Positions 49,249-57,682 of a stretch of DNA of 63,790 nucleotides are shown piece by piece. Position 1 is the stretch's first letter. The number at the start of each line of letters is the position of its first letter. The notes under the pieces were generated by a model. It did no database searches. It had not been told where the DNA came from and worked only from the letters and a program-made list of their open reading frames with translations. Source of the DNA: JALHUB01 sp050010555 (GTDB lineage: Bacteria > Chloroflexota > Dehalococcoidia > DSTF01 > JALHUB01); the NCBI GenBank assembly GCA_050010555.1, contig JBEKKV010000006.1, forward strand, positions 1-63,790, given 5' to 3'. The position numbers and the translations under genes are program-made.

Positions 49249-49899
49249 ATGGCCATCAAGACCAGAACGTGTCTACTTCTCGGGATCGTTATCGGCGCCG
49301 TCGCGTTGCTCGGCGTTGCCTGCGGAGGAGGCTCGAGCAATAGTGTCGGCGACGAGCCGGAGGGCACCAGCACGCCCCTCACCACCTGCAAGCCCGCCAG
49401 CCCACCGGTCTTCCCCGCTCCCATAAACGTTCCGGCCGGCCAGCAGGAGTACCAGTCCACGGACCTGGGCTACAGCATCCTCTATCCGACCGACTGGAAG
49501 GCGTCGCCGAATCTGGCGAACTACCAGAACGTCTTCGGCGATACGTTCTTCTCCCCGAATGCGTCCGGAGACGTTACGCCCAACATCACCGTCACCTGCG
49601 AGACCATCCCCGTCGGCGGCGACACCAACGCCTATGTCGACTATCGTCGAGCAGTGCTTCAGCAGCTCCTCGAGGCCAGCCCGGACTCCGCCGCCGATGT
49701 CACGGTCGACGGCAAAGACGCCATCTTCTGGCACTATAAGATAGCCAGCAACAATACATCTTCCGTCGCCGACAAGATTGAAATCCTCTTCGCCGACGAC
49801 CGCGGCGGCTGGATGATCTCGCTCGTCGCGCCGGAAGGTCATCTCGGTGACTACAAGCCTGTCCTCGACAGTGTCATGGCGTCGTTCCACGAGTATTGA
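49249..49899 (+). CDS. Lipoprotein of unknown function
   Basis: The 216-residue protein has a signal (MAIKTRTCLLLGIVIGAVAL then LGVACGGG) with lipobox LGVAC at residues 21-25. A short Ser/Thr linker and a 150-residue domain follow (SILYPTDWKASPNLANYQNV, VDGKDAIFWHYKIASNNTSS). The DWK-type strand and a late DRGGWMISLVAP segment resemble PsbP-like/LpqN-type exported domains of actinobacterial and Chloroflexota lipoproteins. Divergent from the macro-domain operon. Confidence 0.65.
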   Translation: MAIKTRTCLLLGIVIGAVALLGVACGGGSSNSVGDEPEGTSTPLTTCKPASPPVFPAPINVPAGQQEYQSTDLGYSILYPTDWKASPNLANYQNVFGDTFFSPNASGDVTPNITVTCETIPVGGDTNAYVDYRRAVLQQLLEASPDSAADVTVDGKDAIFWHYKIASNNTSSVADKIEILFADDRGGWMISLVAPEGHLGDYKPVLDSVMASFHEY

Positions 49900-50217
49900 C
49901 GGTGGCGGGAACCTGACGGATTCGCGCGGCTTTTTGGGGGGAGCGGCGCGAGCATCTCGGGCAGGTTGTTTGGTCAACTGGTGACTAATGTTGTTGTGGA
50001 GTGGAGCCCTTGCCCGCGCCGCTCTAGTCACCTTCCGCTATTGTTGGGGTAGTAGCCGGCCGGCCCACCAAAAGACAGACCGGTCGACATAAGGCTGGTT
50101 GCTGTCGCGAAAGGTGAACAAGCTGAGCTTAGGCTTCACGGCCGCTCCGTGGCATCGGGCATATCCCTCGATCACCACCGGCGCGGCGCCTAAAGAAACG
50201 CCCCGAGCTTCGATGAG
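49900..50217. other. Intergenic stretch without a recognised gene
   Basis: 318 bases of G/T-rich sequence between a lipoprotein gene and a DUF72 gene. No ribosome site with a credible frame and no clear hairpin were seen. Confidence 0.5.
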
Positions 50218-51117
50218 ATGAGCGCCCGTATCCTCGTCGGCACTTGCTCCTGGGCGGACAAAAGCCTCATCGACTGCGACTGCTTCTACCCGCCGGAAGC
50301 GAAGACGCCCGAGGCCCGGCTACGCTACTACGCGTCCCGTTTCCCCATCGTCGAGGTGGACAGCAGCTACTACGGCCTGCCCACCGAAGCCACAGCCGGC
50401 CTGTGGGTCGAGCGCACGCCGCCGGAGTTCGTCTTTGACGTCAAGGCCTTCCGCCTCCTCACGAACCATCCGACGCCGCCGCAGGCGCTCACGAAAGAGC
50501 TGCGCGAGAGCCTGGGCAGCCTGGCCGGCGAAAAGCGTAACCTGTACTATCGCGACTTTCCGCCGCCGGTCCGCGACGAGGTGTGGCGCCTCTTCGCCGA
50601 CGCCCTCCTGCCGCTCGACAGCGCCGGCAAGCTGGGCGCCGTCCTCTTCCAGTTCCCGCCCTGGTTCCTGCCCGGTCGCCAGAGCGCTGAGCACGTCGTC
50701 GAGGCCAAGCAGCGTCTCCCGCAGTACCGCGTCGCCGTCGAATTCCGCAACGGACATTGGCTGTCCGACGCGAACCGCAAGCACACTCTGGACCTCATGC
50801 GAAGCAATCAGATATCGCTCGTCGCCGTTGACGAGCCACAGGGCTTTGAATCCAGCTTGCCGCCCGTCGCCGAGGCGACCGCCGACCTCGCCGTCGTGCG
50901 CTTCCACGGCCGCAACGCCGAAATGTGGGAGCGCAAAGGGGCCACCGTCGGCGACCGCTTCGATTACCTGTATTCTGAGGATGAGCTGCGGGAGTGGGTT
51001 TCCCCCATCGAGAGGCTGGCCGCCGGCACGCGCGAGGTCCACGTTCTCATGAACAACTGCGTCAGCGACAAGGCCGTCGTGAACGCGGCGCAAATGCGCG
51101 CCCTGCTTGGAACCTAG
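50218..51117 (+). CDS. DUF72 (YecE-like) protein
   Basis: The 299-residue protein fits DUF72: ILVGTCSWADKSLIDCDCFY PPE at the start, then LRYYASRFPIVEVDSSYYGL PT, FVFDVKAFRLLTNHPT, LGAVLFQFPPWF, VAVEFRNGHW and a C-terminal NNCVSDKAVVNA (family N-N-h). The fold is a TIM-barrel-like enzyme of unknown activity, common in bacteria and archaea. Length is normal. Confidence 0.9.
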   Translation: MSARILVGTCSWADKSLIDCDCFYPPEAKTPEARLRYYASRFPIVEVDSSYYGLPTEATAGLWVERTPPEFVFDVKAFRLLTNHPTPPQALTKELRESLGSLAGEKRNLYYRDFPPPVRDEVWRLFADALLPLDSAGKLGAVLFQFPPWFLPGRQSAEHVVEAKQRLPQYRVAVEFRNGHWLSDANRKHTLDLMRSNQISLVAVDEPQGFESSLPPVAEATADLAVVRFHGRNAEMWERKGATVGDRFDYLYSEDELREWVSPIERLAAGTREVHVLMNNCVSDKAVVNAAQMRALLGT

Positions 51118-51137
51118 GCGATGGAAATGTGTAAGGC

Positions 51138-52622
51138 TTAGCTGCCGGGCGTGGGGATCGGCGTGTCAGGGTTGCTGCTGGCGGCGGTCGTAGCCTCCGG
51201 CGTGACTGGTGGCGGGGGCATTGGAGTAGCTGTCGGCTGTGGCCGGGGTGTGGCCGTTGGCGGCGGCGAGATGACGATGCTATTCAAGATATGGTCGACG
51301 ATGTCCGCATTCGTCGGGCTGAACGCTTTGAGATCGTCCAGCGTCGCTTGCCAGACGGTCGCTCCGTCTGTTCGCCTGACGACAAACTCTTGGAACGTCC
51401 CTTCGATGCTCTGGTCCCAGTACGTGTTCCCGTTCCGCGGGTTGATGACAACTATCGTCGAGATGTCGGCGTTCACCAGCCGCAGCAAGGAGGGAGCCAC
51501 CGCCACGCCATACGGATTTACCTCCAGTCCCAGCATCTTCCAGCCGCTGCTCTGCGAAGGGACCTGCACCGAGAGCTGACCGATCGCTACGATATCCCAC
51601 GAGACGCCGGCCGTGTTCTCGTCTTGAACTGGCGCAACCACCACCGCGTTCGGTATAGGCGTCAGCTCCGGCACTACCGGCTGTGGAGTCGATGGTTCGG
51701 CGGTGGCGCCACTTTGCGTCGGCTGAGCGGCCGTCGGCGCGGAAGTTGCCGCGCCCGCCGGCGCAGCCGCCGTAGCCTCAGGCGTGGGAAGAACGGTGCC
51801 CTGATCATCGCCGCTGCCCATGACAATCGACGAGGCCACGAACAACGCCTTGGAAGAGGCCACCTGGGCCTCCTGCAGGTCATCCGAGGCGTTCGGATCG
51901 ACGAGCGGCGCGACATTTTGGAGCACCTGCTGCTGCTGCATCGCCAGCGCCGACACCTTCTCCGCGTCCTTGACGCTCAAGTTCGCACTCACGAGGGAAT
52001 TCGTCTGGCTCGCCAGGTCGCTAAGGGGCCCGTCGCCGATGCGGTGTCCCTCCGCTGCCAGCTTCTGGACTTCGTCCAGCCGTCTTTGTGCGAACTCGAT
52101 GTCCAGCTGTCTCCGTCCGCCCTGGTCGAAAGTGAGCGTGTAGCGGATGTCTTCCATCGTCCGCTTGACGGGGTAACGCCAATCACCCGGCAGCGTGTCA
52201 GCCGACGTCGTCACCGCGAAGCCGCCGACGCTAAGGAAGCCAACCACCACAACGGCGGCAATGCCTGTTGCAATGCGGAAAGCCGGCCGCCAGCGGGGGA
52301 CGCGCCGAGGCGAAAGCACTTCCTGCGCCGCCGTCAGGAAGCGTCGCCGCGCCGCCGTCACGAACGATCGCCTGGGCTCTGCCGTCAGCTCTCGCCTCAA
52401 GCGAGGCTCCGTCATCCTCAAGAAGCGTTCCCGCGCCTTCGCCGCAAACGCCGGCCGAGGCGCCACGTTGAAGGTCTCACCAACCAACGCCGCGGTTCTC
52501 AACAGCGGTTCCAGGCCGGCTGCGTCTTCAGGGTAGAGCGAAAGGCACTCCTCCAGCGTTCGTTTCCCGCTGGAAAGCGCTTCCAGACACTCGCTCAACC
52601 GCTGTTCAAATTGATTACTCAA
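51138..52622 (-). CDS. DUF5667-like membrane protein, probable anti-sigma partner
   Basis: The 494-residue protein begins with a cytosolic helical region containing repeats like FEQRLSECLEALSSGKRTLE ECLSLYPEDAAGLEPLLRTA (DUF5667-type start) and three FAAKARERFL-like short repeats (residues 59-100). One transmembrane helix (IATGIAAVVVVGFLSVGGFA, about 117-136) follows. The outer part has a DUF5667 domain (PGDWRYPVKRTMEDIRYTLT), a Pro/Thr linker and a C-terminal domain ending in a PT-rich tail. Its start overlaps the sigma-factor stop by 4 bases, so it may sense outside signals and restrain that sigma factor. Confidence 0.75.
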   Translation of the reverse strand: MSNQFEQRLSECLEALSSGKRTLEECLSLYPEDAAGLEPLLRTAALVGETFNVAPRPAFAAKARERFLRMTEPRLRRELTAEPRRSFVTAARRRFLTAAQEVLSPRRVPRWRPAFRIATGIAAVVVVGFLSVGGFAVTTSADTLPGDWRYPVKRTMEDIRYTLTFDQGGRRQLDIEFAQRRLDEVQKLAAEGHRIGDGPLSDLASQTNSLVSANLSVKDAEKVSALAMQQQQVLQNVAPLVDPNASDDLQEAQVASSKALFVASSIVMGSGDDQGTVLPTPEATAAAPAGAATSAPTAAQPTQSGATAEPSTPQPVVPELTPIPNAVVVAPVQDENTAGVSWDIVAIGQLSVQVPSQSSGWKMLGLEVNPYGVAVAPSLLRLVNADISTIVVINPRNGNTYWDQSIEGTFQEFVVRRTDGATVWQATLDDLKAFSPTNADIVDHILNSIVISPPPTATPRPQPTATPMPPPPVTPEATTAASSNPDTPIPTPGS

Positions 52623-53260
52623 ATCTGTCCCTCAGCCGTAAGCGTATTTGGCTCCGACCGCAGCATCCTCTGCAGCCTAAGTACCGCCTTGTGCTGCAAC
52701 GTCTTCACGTTCCCCTGACGTTTGCCGAGCACCTGGGCCGTCTCCGCGATCGACAGACCGCCGGCAAAGCGCAAGGCTATCACGTCCCGCTGCGCCTCCG
52801 GCAGCTTCTGGACGGCCAGTGCGACCTCGCCGATCATCATCTGCGTCTCGACGATCGCCGCCGGGTCGTGGCTGGCGTCCATAATCCCCTCGTCGAGCGT
52901 CTCCTGGCCCTTCCTGACGCCGTTCTTTCGATAGTGGCTCACCAGGTGGTTCCGCGCGATGCGAAAGAGCCACGCTGAGAAGGGAACACCCGTTTTCTTA
53001 TAATCGCCAATCGCTCCTAGCATGCGCAGGAAGACGTCCTCTGTGAGGTCTTCAGCTTCCGCCACGTTTCCCACACGCGAGAGCACATATCGATAAACGC
53101 GGGGCAGATACCAGTCATACACTGCTCCCAGCGCTTGCGGCTCGCCAGTCTTAGCCCGTTCAATTACCCCCTCCTCTATTTCGGAAGGAAGGGGAATGGC
53201 TGCGGCCCCCAGGTCCACGGCTCGGACTCCTGTCCTGTAGGAATCGTTGGTTAATAACAT
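52619..53260 (-). CDS. ECF-type sigma-70 factor
   Basis: The 213-residue sigma factor has region 2 (ALGAVYDWYLPRVYRYVLSR then VGNVAEAEDLTEDVFLRMLG, WLFRIARNHLVSHYRK) and region 4 (VQKLPEAQRDVIALRFAGGL then SIAETAQVLGKRQGNVKTLQ HKA). This is the extracytoplasmic-function type. The 4-base overlap with the DUF5667-like gene indicates coupled expression. The unit lies about 900 bases from the cohesin-like surface cluster, which it may control; that is inference. Confidence 0.88.
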   Translation of the reverse strand: MLLTNDSYRTGVRAVDLGAAAIPLPSEIEEGVIERAKTGEPQALGAVYDWYLPRVYRYVLSRVGNVAEAEDLTEDVFLRMLGAIGDYKKTGVPFSAWLFRIARNHLVSHYRKNGVRKGQETLDEGIMDASHDPAAIVETQMMIGEVALAVQKLPEAQRDVIALRFAGGLSIAETAQVLGKRQGNVKTLQHKAVLRLQRMLRSEPNTLTAEGQI

Positions 53261-53427
53261 AACACAGTCGTCCGAACACGTCCATTTGAAATGCGGGCCG
53301 AGCTCCCCACGAACATGAGAACGTTTTGGCCCGCGAAAAGTTAACGCCCGTGGCCACCGAACCTCGTCATAAATGCAGGAATCTCGGAATGAGGAAGACC
53401 GTAGACAGCCGTGAGCGGTTCAGGCGG

Positions 53428-53889
53428 TTAGCTCATCTCGATCACGGCAAAGACCAGGGGAGCCAACTGACTGGCGCGGAGGTAGCAGGTGACGCCGGTG
53501 CCGCGCCACTGCGGCTTGAAGACATGGCTTCCCGCCGTCACTTGCATCAACCAGACGATCTGGAGGTCTTGAAGGTAATAGGGCTGACTGTACTGCACGC
53601 CGTTGTCGTTGCCCTGGCGCATCCCGTCGATCGTAAAGTCGAAGCACTCATACTGGAGGCCGGCCGTGTAGCCTGAGCCGAGGAGCAGCAGCATAACCCA
53701 ACTGGCGCCCGTGGTCAGGTTGATGACGAGGTTGTTGCCGTCGATGTCGACGAAGGAAGTGCTCGTCGTCTGGTAATCGCCAGCCGTGCGCACGACGCGC
53801 GCGCCCTGGAAACCGCCGCCGCCCCCACTCCCGCTTTCGATGGCGCCGCCCGCCTCAACCAGCTCGCCGAACATCCGCAGTTCGCCCAT
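53428..53889 (-). CDS. beta-rich hypothetical protein
   Basis: The 153-residue protein starts at ATG 53889 (MGELRMFGELVEAGGAIESG), then a Gly-rich linker and a beta-rich body (TTSTSFVDIDGNNLVINLTT, YLQDLQIVWLMQVTAGSHVF, KPQWRGTGVTCYLRAS). No signal peptide is seen. The body reminds me of phage tail-spike tip or trimeric receptor-binding domains, but no firm family is recognised. It stands alone between the sigma operon and the surface cluster. Confidence 0.5.
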   Translation of the reverse strand: MGELRMFGELVEAGGAIESGSGGGGGFQGARVVRTAGDYQTTSTSFVDIDGNNLVINLTTGASWVMLLLLGSGYTAGLQYECFDFTIDGMRQGNDNGVQYSQPYYLQDLQIVWLMQVTAGSHVFKPQWRGTGVTCYLRASQLAPLVFAVIEMS

Positions 53890-54135
53890 CGAATTCTCCC
53901 CGCCGTCGCCAAGAATAGCGCGTCGAAAGTCGCCTCTAGGAACCGCCTCACAATAGCACATTAGTGCTTCGCGTCAAGGATATCGTGTCACCCGACGAAG
54001 GTCCCTGGCGATGCCAGGTCACGGGTAAAATTCTTCACCGATTGTACCGGTTACCCTCCCGTCCGCTTGACTGAGGCTTACCAACATCCTATTCTGCAGC
54101 TACCCTCAAATATACATAATATTGGAGGCAGAGGA

Positions 54136-55209
54136 ATGAAGGTCCGGATTCTCCTGTGTTGTCTTGCCTTGGGTGCGCTTGCTCTCGTCGCCGCCCTTGT
54201 CGTGGGCTTACGATCACAGGACGTGACAACGTCGGCGCGGGCGCAAGGCGAACCTTTCATGCAGTTGGACATGGATCCCAACAATGGCAGCGGCCCTTGT
54301 AATCCGGTCGATGATAGCGTAACCGTCGGCCAAGGGTCTGAGTACGACGTCGCCGTCTGTCTCACGGACTCCGGTGATCCGCCCAACTCCTTCGAGTTTC
54401 ACATCGATCACAACGATTCCATCGACCAATGTGTTCCTGAAGATTGCCCCGACAAGAACTGCCTCGACAGCAACCCTGATGCCAATGCCGGCACGACCAC
54501 CTTTGGCCAATCGCTGGGGACAGGCTGGGATTGCTTTGTCATGGACGTGTCGCCTCCCAGTTGCAACGATACCGTCGGACAGATCTCCCTGGCCTGCATA
54601 GCTGCCACGACTCCTGGGACTCTGCCTGCGGGCCCCGGAGTATCAGCCCCCGTCGGGATCATCCATTTCAAAGCCGCATCCCAAGGCACCGACAAGCTGT
54701 CAATCGCCCGGGCAACGGCTGCGAACTGGCAAACGGCCGAAATATTTGATTGCGATCAAGACAGTGGTTCCTGCCGCGGAGGCACCGTCGTCGTAGGTCC
54801 CCCCAGTCCTGAATCGCCGACGCCCGTGCCAACAGCCGCACAGACGCCGGCTCCCGGCGTGACGCCTCCGACCGTTGCCCCGGCCGAGGCAACAGGGACC
54901 GCCGCCGCCGAGGCGCCTGCCGCCACCGCCGCCGCGGCCGCCGCGGCTACCGCCGTCGCCCAGGGAACGCCGATTACGTCGGTCAACGCAACCGCTACGG
55001 CAATGTCCGCCGCTACTAAGGCTGCAGCCGCGACGAAGGCGACCGCGGGTGGCACGCCCACACCAAAGCCTTCGACGACGCAGCAGAAGACCAGCGGCTC
55101 CTCCGGCCCGAACGCTGGCCTAATCGCCGGCATCGTTATCGTCGCTCTCATCGTCGTCGGAGTGGCGGGCTGGTTCACCTTCCGAAAGATGCGCGCTCGC
55201 AAGATATAG
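54136..55209 (+). CDS. Secreted cohesin-like protein with Ala/Thr-rich linker and C-terminal anchor
   Basis: The 357-residue protein starts at ATG 54136 after ATTGGAGGCAGAGGA. A signal peptide (ILLCCLALGALALVAALVVG) precedes a divergent cohesin-like domain (about 45-205) with many cysteines (CVPEDCPDKNC, WDCFVMDVSPPSC, ISLACIAATTPG) and a cohesin-like ending VGIIHFKAASQGTDKLSIAR. An Ala/Thr/Pro linker (about 215-320), one transmembrane helix (GLIAGIVIVALIVVGVAGWF) and a basic tail follow. It is displayed outside the cell. It is the only plus-strand member of the cluster, facing the single-cohesin gene. Confidence 0.65.
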   Translation: MKVRILLCCLALGALALVAALVVGLRSQDVTTSARAQGEPFMQLDMDPNNGSGPCNPVDDSVTVGQGSEYDVAVCLTDSGDPPNSFEFHIDHNDSIDQCVPEDCPDKNCLDSNPDANAGTTTFGQSLGTGWDCFVMDVSPPSCNDTVGQISLACIAATTPGTLPAGPGVSAPVGIIHFKAASQGTDKLSIARATAANWQTAEIFDCDQDSGSCRGGTVVVGPPSPESPTPVPTAAQTPAPGVTPPTVAPAEATGTAAAEAPAATAAAAAAATAVAQGTPITSVNATATAMSAATKAAAATKATAGGTPTPKPSTTQQKTSGSSGPNAGLIAGIVIVALIVVGVAGWFTFRKMRARKI

Positions 55210-55230
55210 ACGAGACGAACGGAACCGAGA

Positions 55231-55261
55231 AGAGCCCTCGTCCCAGCAGCGAGGGCTCTTT
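55231..55261 (+). terminator. Terminator after the 54136 gene
   Basis: AGAGCCCTCG and CGAGGGCTCT (perfect 10-bp stem, 9-base loop) followed by TTTCG, 22 bases after the stop. Confidence 0.85.
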
Positions 55262-55399
55262 CGTTGGCCGGGCGGAAGACCTTCTCCAAAGCGAGTGCTC
55301 GCGAAGCCTTGGTAAGGGCAGCATACGAAGAAGCGGCGCCCGAGAATCCCGGACGCCGCTATGTATACCGGCTAGGAAGTCGTCAGGAGCGACGGCGCC

Positions 55400-55477
55400 T
55401 CATCATGAACGCTCCACCGCCGGCGCTTCACTATGAACGTTCCCCCGCCGGCGCTTCACTATGAACGCTCCGCCGCC
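55400..55477. repeat. Three tandem ~28-bp repeats at the 3' end of a cohesin gene
   Basis: The unit CACTATGAACG-TCC-CCGCCGGCGCTT appears about three times (from 55402, 55430, 55458) with small changes. It crosses the stop codon of the 55403-56113 gene, encoding the repeated NVHSEAPAVERS-like tail once before the stop and again, untranslated, beyond it. Confidence 0.7.
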
Positions 55478-56113
55478 GCCGCCTACAACCACCACCGCGC
55501 CAACCGCCAAGGCAATGACGAGCCAGGGGAAGCCGCCGCTCGTCCCCACCACATGAACAGAAGCGTCTTCGGTCGTAGAGGGCGTCTCCACAGGCATGCC
55601 GCCCTGGTCCACCTCCGCCGCGACGAGCTTCACGTCGGTGAGATTAAGGGGCGAATCCCCACCGCCCTTGGGAGCAAACGTTACGACCGCCAGCGTCCCG
55701 CTTCCGTCCGGTCCCGCCTTGCCGCCCAACGACCCCACCGGTGGGGCAAGAGTGACGCACACAAATTGTAGCAGTCCACTGTTGTCGTTCTTCGTCGGGC
55801 AATTGACCTCCCGGCCGGTGCTGCCCAAGAGTGTGTCCCCTTTTACGTCCACGAACTTCAATACAGACGGGTCGTACTGGAGGCTGAACTGATATCCAGC
55901 CAGATTGTGCATATCCGAGACGAGGATGTTCACGTCGAAGTCCGGATCTCCCTGCTTAATCGGCTGATCGGAAGAAGGCGGCTGCACCGTCAGCTTGGTA
56001 GTGGTGGTATCCCCCTGGGCTCCCGCGCTTCCCGCGAAGGCGACAAACGCCAGGCCCAGGCCAAGCAGTCCGACAGTTGCACACCTGTAAATGTGCTTAC
56101 GCTGACCTTTCAT
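55403..56113 (-). CDS. Single-cohesin membrane-anchored surface protein
   Basis: The 236-residue protein has a signal peptide (ATVGLLGLGLAFVAFAGSAG), then one cohesin-like module (about 40-190): FDVNILVSDMHNLAGYQFSL then QYDPSVLKFVDVKGDTLLGS TGREVNC ... LLQFVCVTLAP ... GTLAVVTFAPKG. The two cysteines are 13 residues apart, as in the other modules of the cluster. A transmembrane helix (PWLVIALAVGAVVVVGGGGG) and basic KRRR follow. It could display one cohesin at the cell surface. Confidence 0.8.
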   Translation of the reverse strand: MKGQRKHIYRCATVGLLGLGLAFVAFAGSAGAQGDTTTTKLTVQPPSSDQPIKQGDPDFDVNILVSDMHNLAGYQFSLQYDPSVLKFVDVKGDTLLGSTGREVNCPTKNDNSGLLQFVCVTLAPPVGSLGGKAGPDGSGTLAVVTFAPKGGGDSPLNLTDVKLVAAEVDQGGMPVETPSTTEDASVHVVGTSGGFPWLVIALAVGAVVVVGGGGGAFIVKRRRGNVHSEAPAVERS

Positions 56114-56224
56114 CGCTCCAAGTCACCTCTTTCGCTGCAGCTCTCGCCGGGTTCTCCTCCGGCAGGAAGACGCCGCTTACCTAAGTATGATATCGGTTAG
56201 CTCCGAAGGCTCTCGAGGCCAACC

Positions 56225-57682
56225 TCAACGGCGAGACCACCGGCCTCGCGCTATCGATCTTAACCTTTCCACTAACCCTATGGCCAGACCACCATTCGCC
56301 CATTTTGTTCCAGCGACGGCTGTCCAGCCCACCACCGCCAGGAGAGCTGTCAAGAGCAGTATCAACGTTCCGCCTGAAGTGCCTCCGGAATTCCCGCCGC
56401 TACCCGAGCCAGGCAGAGCAGTCGCAATGCGAGTGGTCTCAGGTGTGGGAGTACGTTCCGCCGGCGAAATCCGCGACTGCGGCGTCGACGTAGCGCTCAC
56501 CGGCACCGACGTGGCCGTCGCGGGGCCCGGCGTGGACGTGTTCGCCGGCGTTGACGGCGTCTGCGAAGGCGAAACTGCCGTCGCTGTCGCCGTGGCCGTC
56601 GTGGCCGTTGGCGATGGGCCCGCCGTCGATGTCGCCGTGGGAACAGTGGGCGTCGGCGTCTGGGTTGGCGGCGGTGTCTCGGTCACTGTCGGTGTTACCG
56701 ACGGCGAAACGGGAGTGGCAGTTGGAGTCTGAGTCCGCGGCATAGGAGTGATGGTCACCGTCGGCGTGTTTGTCGGCGGCGACGTGGCCGTTGGGGTATA
56801 CGTTGGTTCCGGGGGCGGCTGTTCGCCTTCACAAGTCCACCGGTCCCGCCCGTAAACGAACTGCAAGTCCTTGATGTCGATGTCGTAATCACCGTTTGGC
56901 GGCTCGAGGTCGAACCAGAGGTCATATGGCCACAGGCCGATTGTGGTGCCGTAGCGCCCCGCTTCCGATTGCTCGTCGATGACGTCGACGCGGCAATCCT
57001 TGTTCACATCGCCCTCCAACGCTCTCACCAAGATGGTCGATACTCCGAGCTCGTCGACGAGAATTGGCACGCCCAGATCGTCGGACAGCTCTGCGGCGGT
57101 CAGGGCAATGGTCGTCTGTATGCCGTTGCCAAGCGTTGGTCGAATAGTGACGTTGGGCGTGAGTGTCAGGTAGGCAACGGTGCCTGCCCCCGTGGGTCCG
57201 GGCTGGCTACCCGTCGACGTGCAGCCCATACGAATGGAGGTCTCGGTCACAATCTGCTGGCATTGCGTCTGCCGCCCGGTGCTGCTGAGGTATGGACCCT
57301 CGGCTGCGCTTAGAGTCACAATATCCCTATCGTAGTAAACTGTGAATTCGAAGCCGCCGGTCGGAATGTTCTCCGATGCGGCGACGTCTACGCTCAGCAC
57401 GAGTTTGCCCTCACCATTTAGCGTGCAGTCGTCTGCTCCTCCCTGGCAGATCCACAAGTCCGCATTGCTCGGCTGTATCGACAGAACGATCGGGTCGGCT
57501 GCTGTCGCTGACGAGGGCGTACGGACGTGAGCAGCGAAGGAACTCCACGCGCCAAGCACCATGGTTAGCGCGAGGGCGAACGCCAGCGGTATCTGGACCC
57601 GCCTTCGCCCCAAAATGGCATTAGCGAGCGTGGTCCGATGACCGTGGAGCGGGTGTCGGAACACCCATTTCGTACGCATCAC
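56225..57682 (-). CDS. Surface protein with cohesin-like module, dockerin-like repeats, PT linker and membrane anchor
   Basis: The 485-residue protein has a signal/anchor (about 30-52), a cohesin-like module (about 65-215; FEFTVYYDRDIVTLSAAEGP, then SSTGRQTQC...IRMGC), and then dockerin-like calcium loops: GDVNKDCRVDVIDEQSEAGR and NGDYDIDIKDLQFVYGR, a D-x-N-x-D-x-x-V-D pattern repeated about 35 residues apart. A long Thr/Pro linker (about 285-425), a C-terminal transmembrane helix (TLILLLTALLAVVGWTAVAG) and a basic end follow. Having both cohesin and dockerin, it could adapt one surface protein to another. It overlaps the preceding four-module gene by 4 bases. Confidence 0.75.
   Translation of the reverse strand: MMRTKWVFRHPLHGHRTTLANAILGRRRVQIPLAFALALTMVLGAWSSFAAHVRTPSSATAADPIVLSIQPSNADLWICQGGADDCTLNGEGKLVLSVDVAASENIPTGGFEFTVYYDRDIVTLSAAEGPYLSSTGRQTQCQQIVTETSIRMGCTSTGSQPGPTGAGTVAYLTLTPNVTIRPTLGNGIQTTIALTAAELSDDLGVPILVDELGVSTILVRALEGDVNKDCRVDVIDEQSEAGRYGTTIGLWPYDLWFDLEPPNGDYDIDIKDLQFVYGRDRWTCEGEQPPPEPTYTPTATSPPTNTPTVTITPMPRTQTPTATPVSPSVTPTVTETPPPTQTPTPTVPTATSTAGPSPTATTATATATAVSPSQTPSTPANTSTPGPATATSVPVSATSTPQSRISPAERTPTPETTRIATALPGSGSGGNSGGTSGGTLILLLTALLAVVGWTAVAGTKWANGGLAIGLVERLRSIARGRWSRR

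Noticed and set aside
51291..52718. 475-codon plus-strand open frame over the DUF5667-like and sigma genes
   Set aside because: Arg-rich antisense frame without a start signal, opposite two coupled genes with recognisable domains.
55400..55477. Possible CRISPR array
   Set aside because: Only three repeats in direct contact, no spacers and no cas genes. It is a tandem coding repeat.
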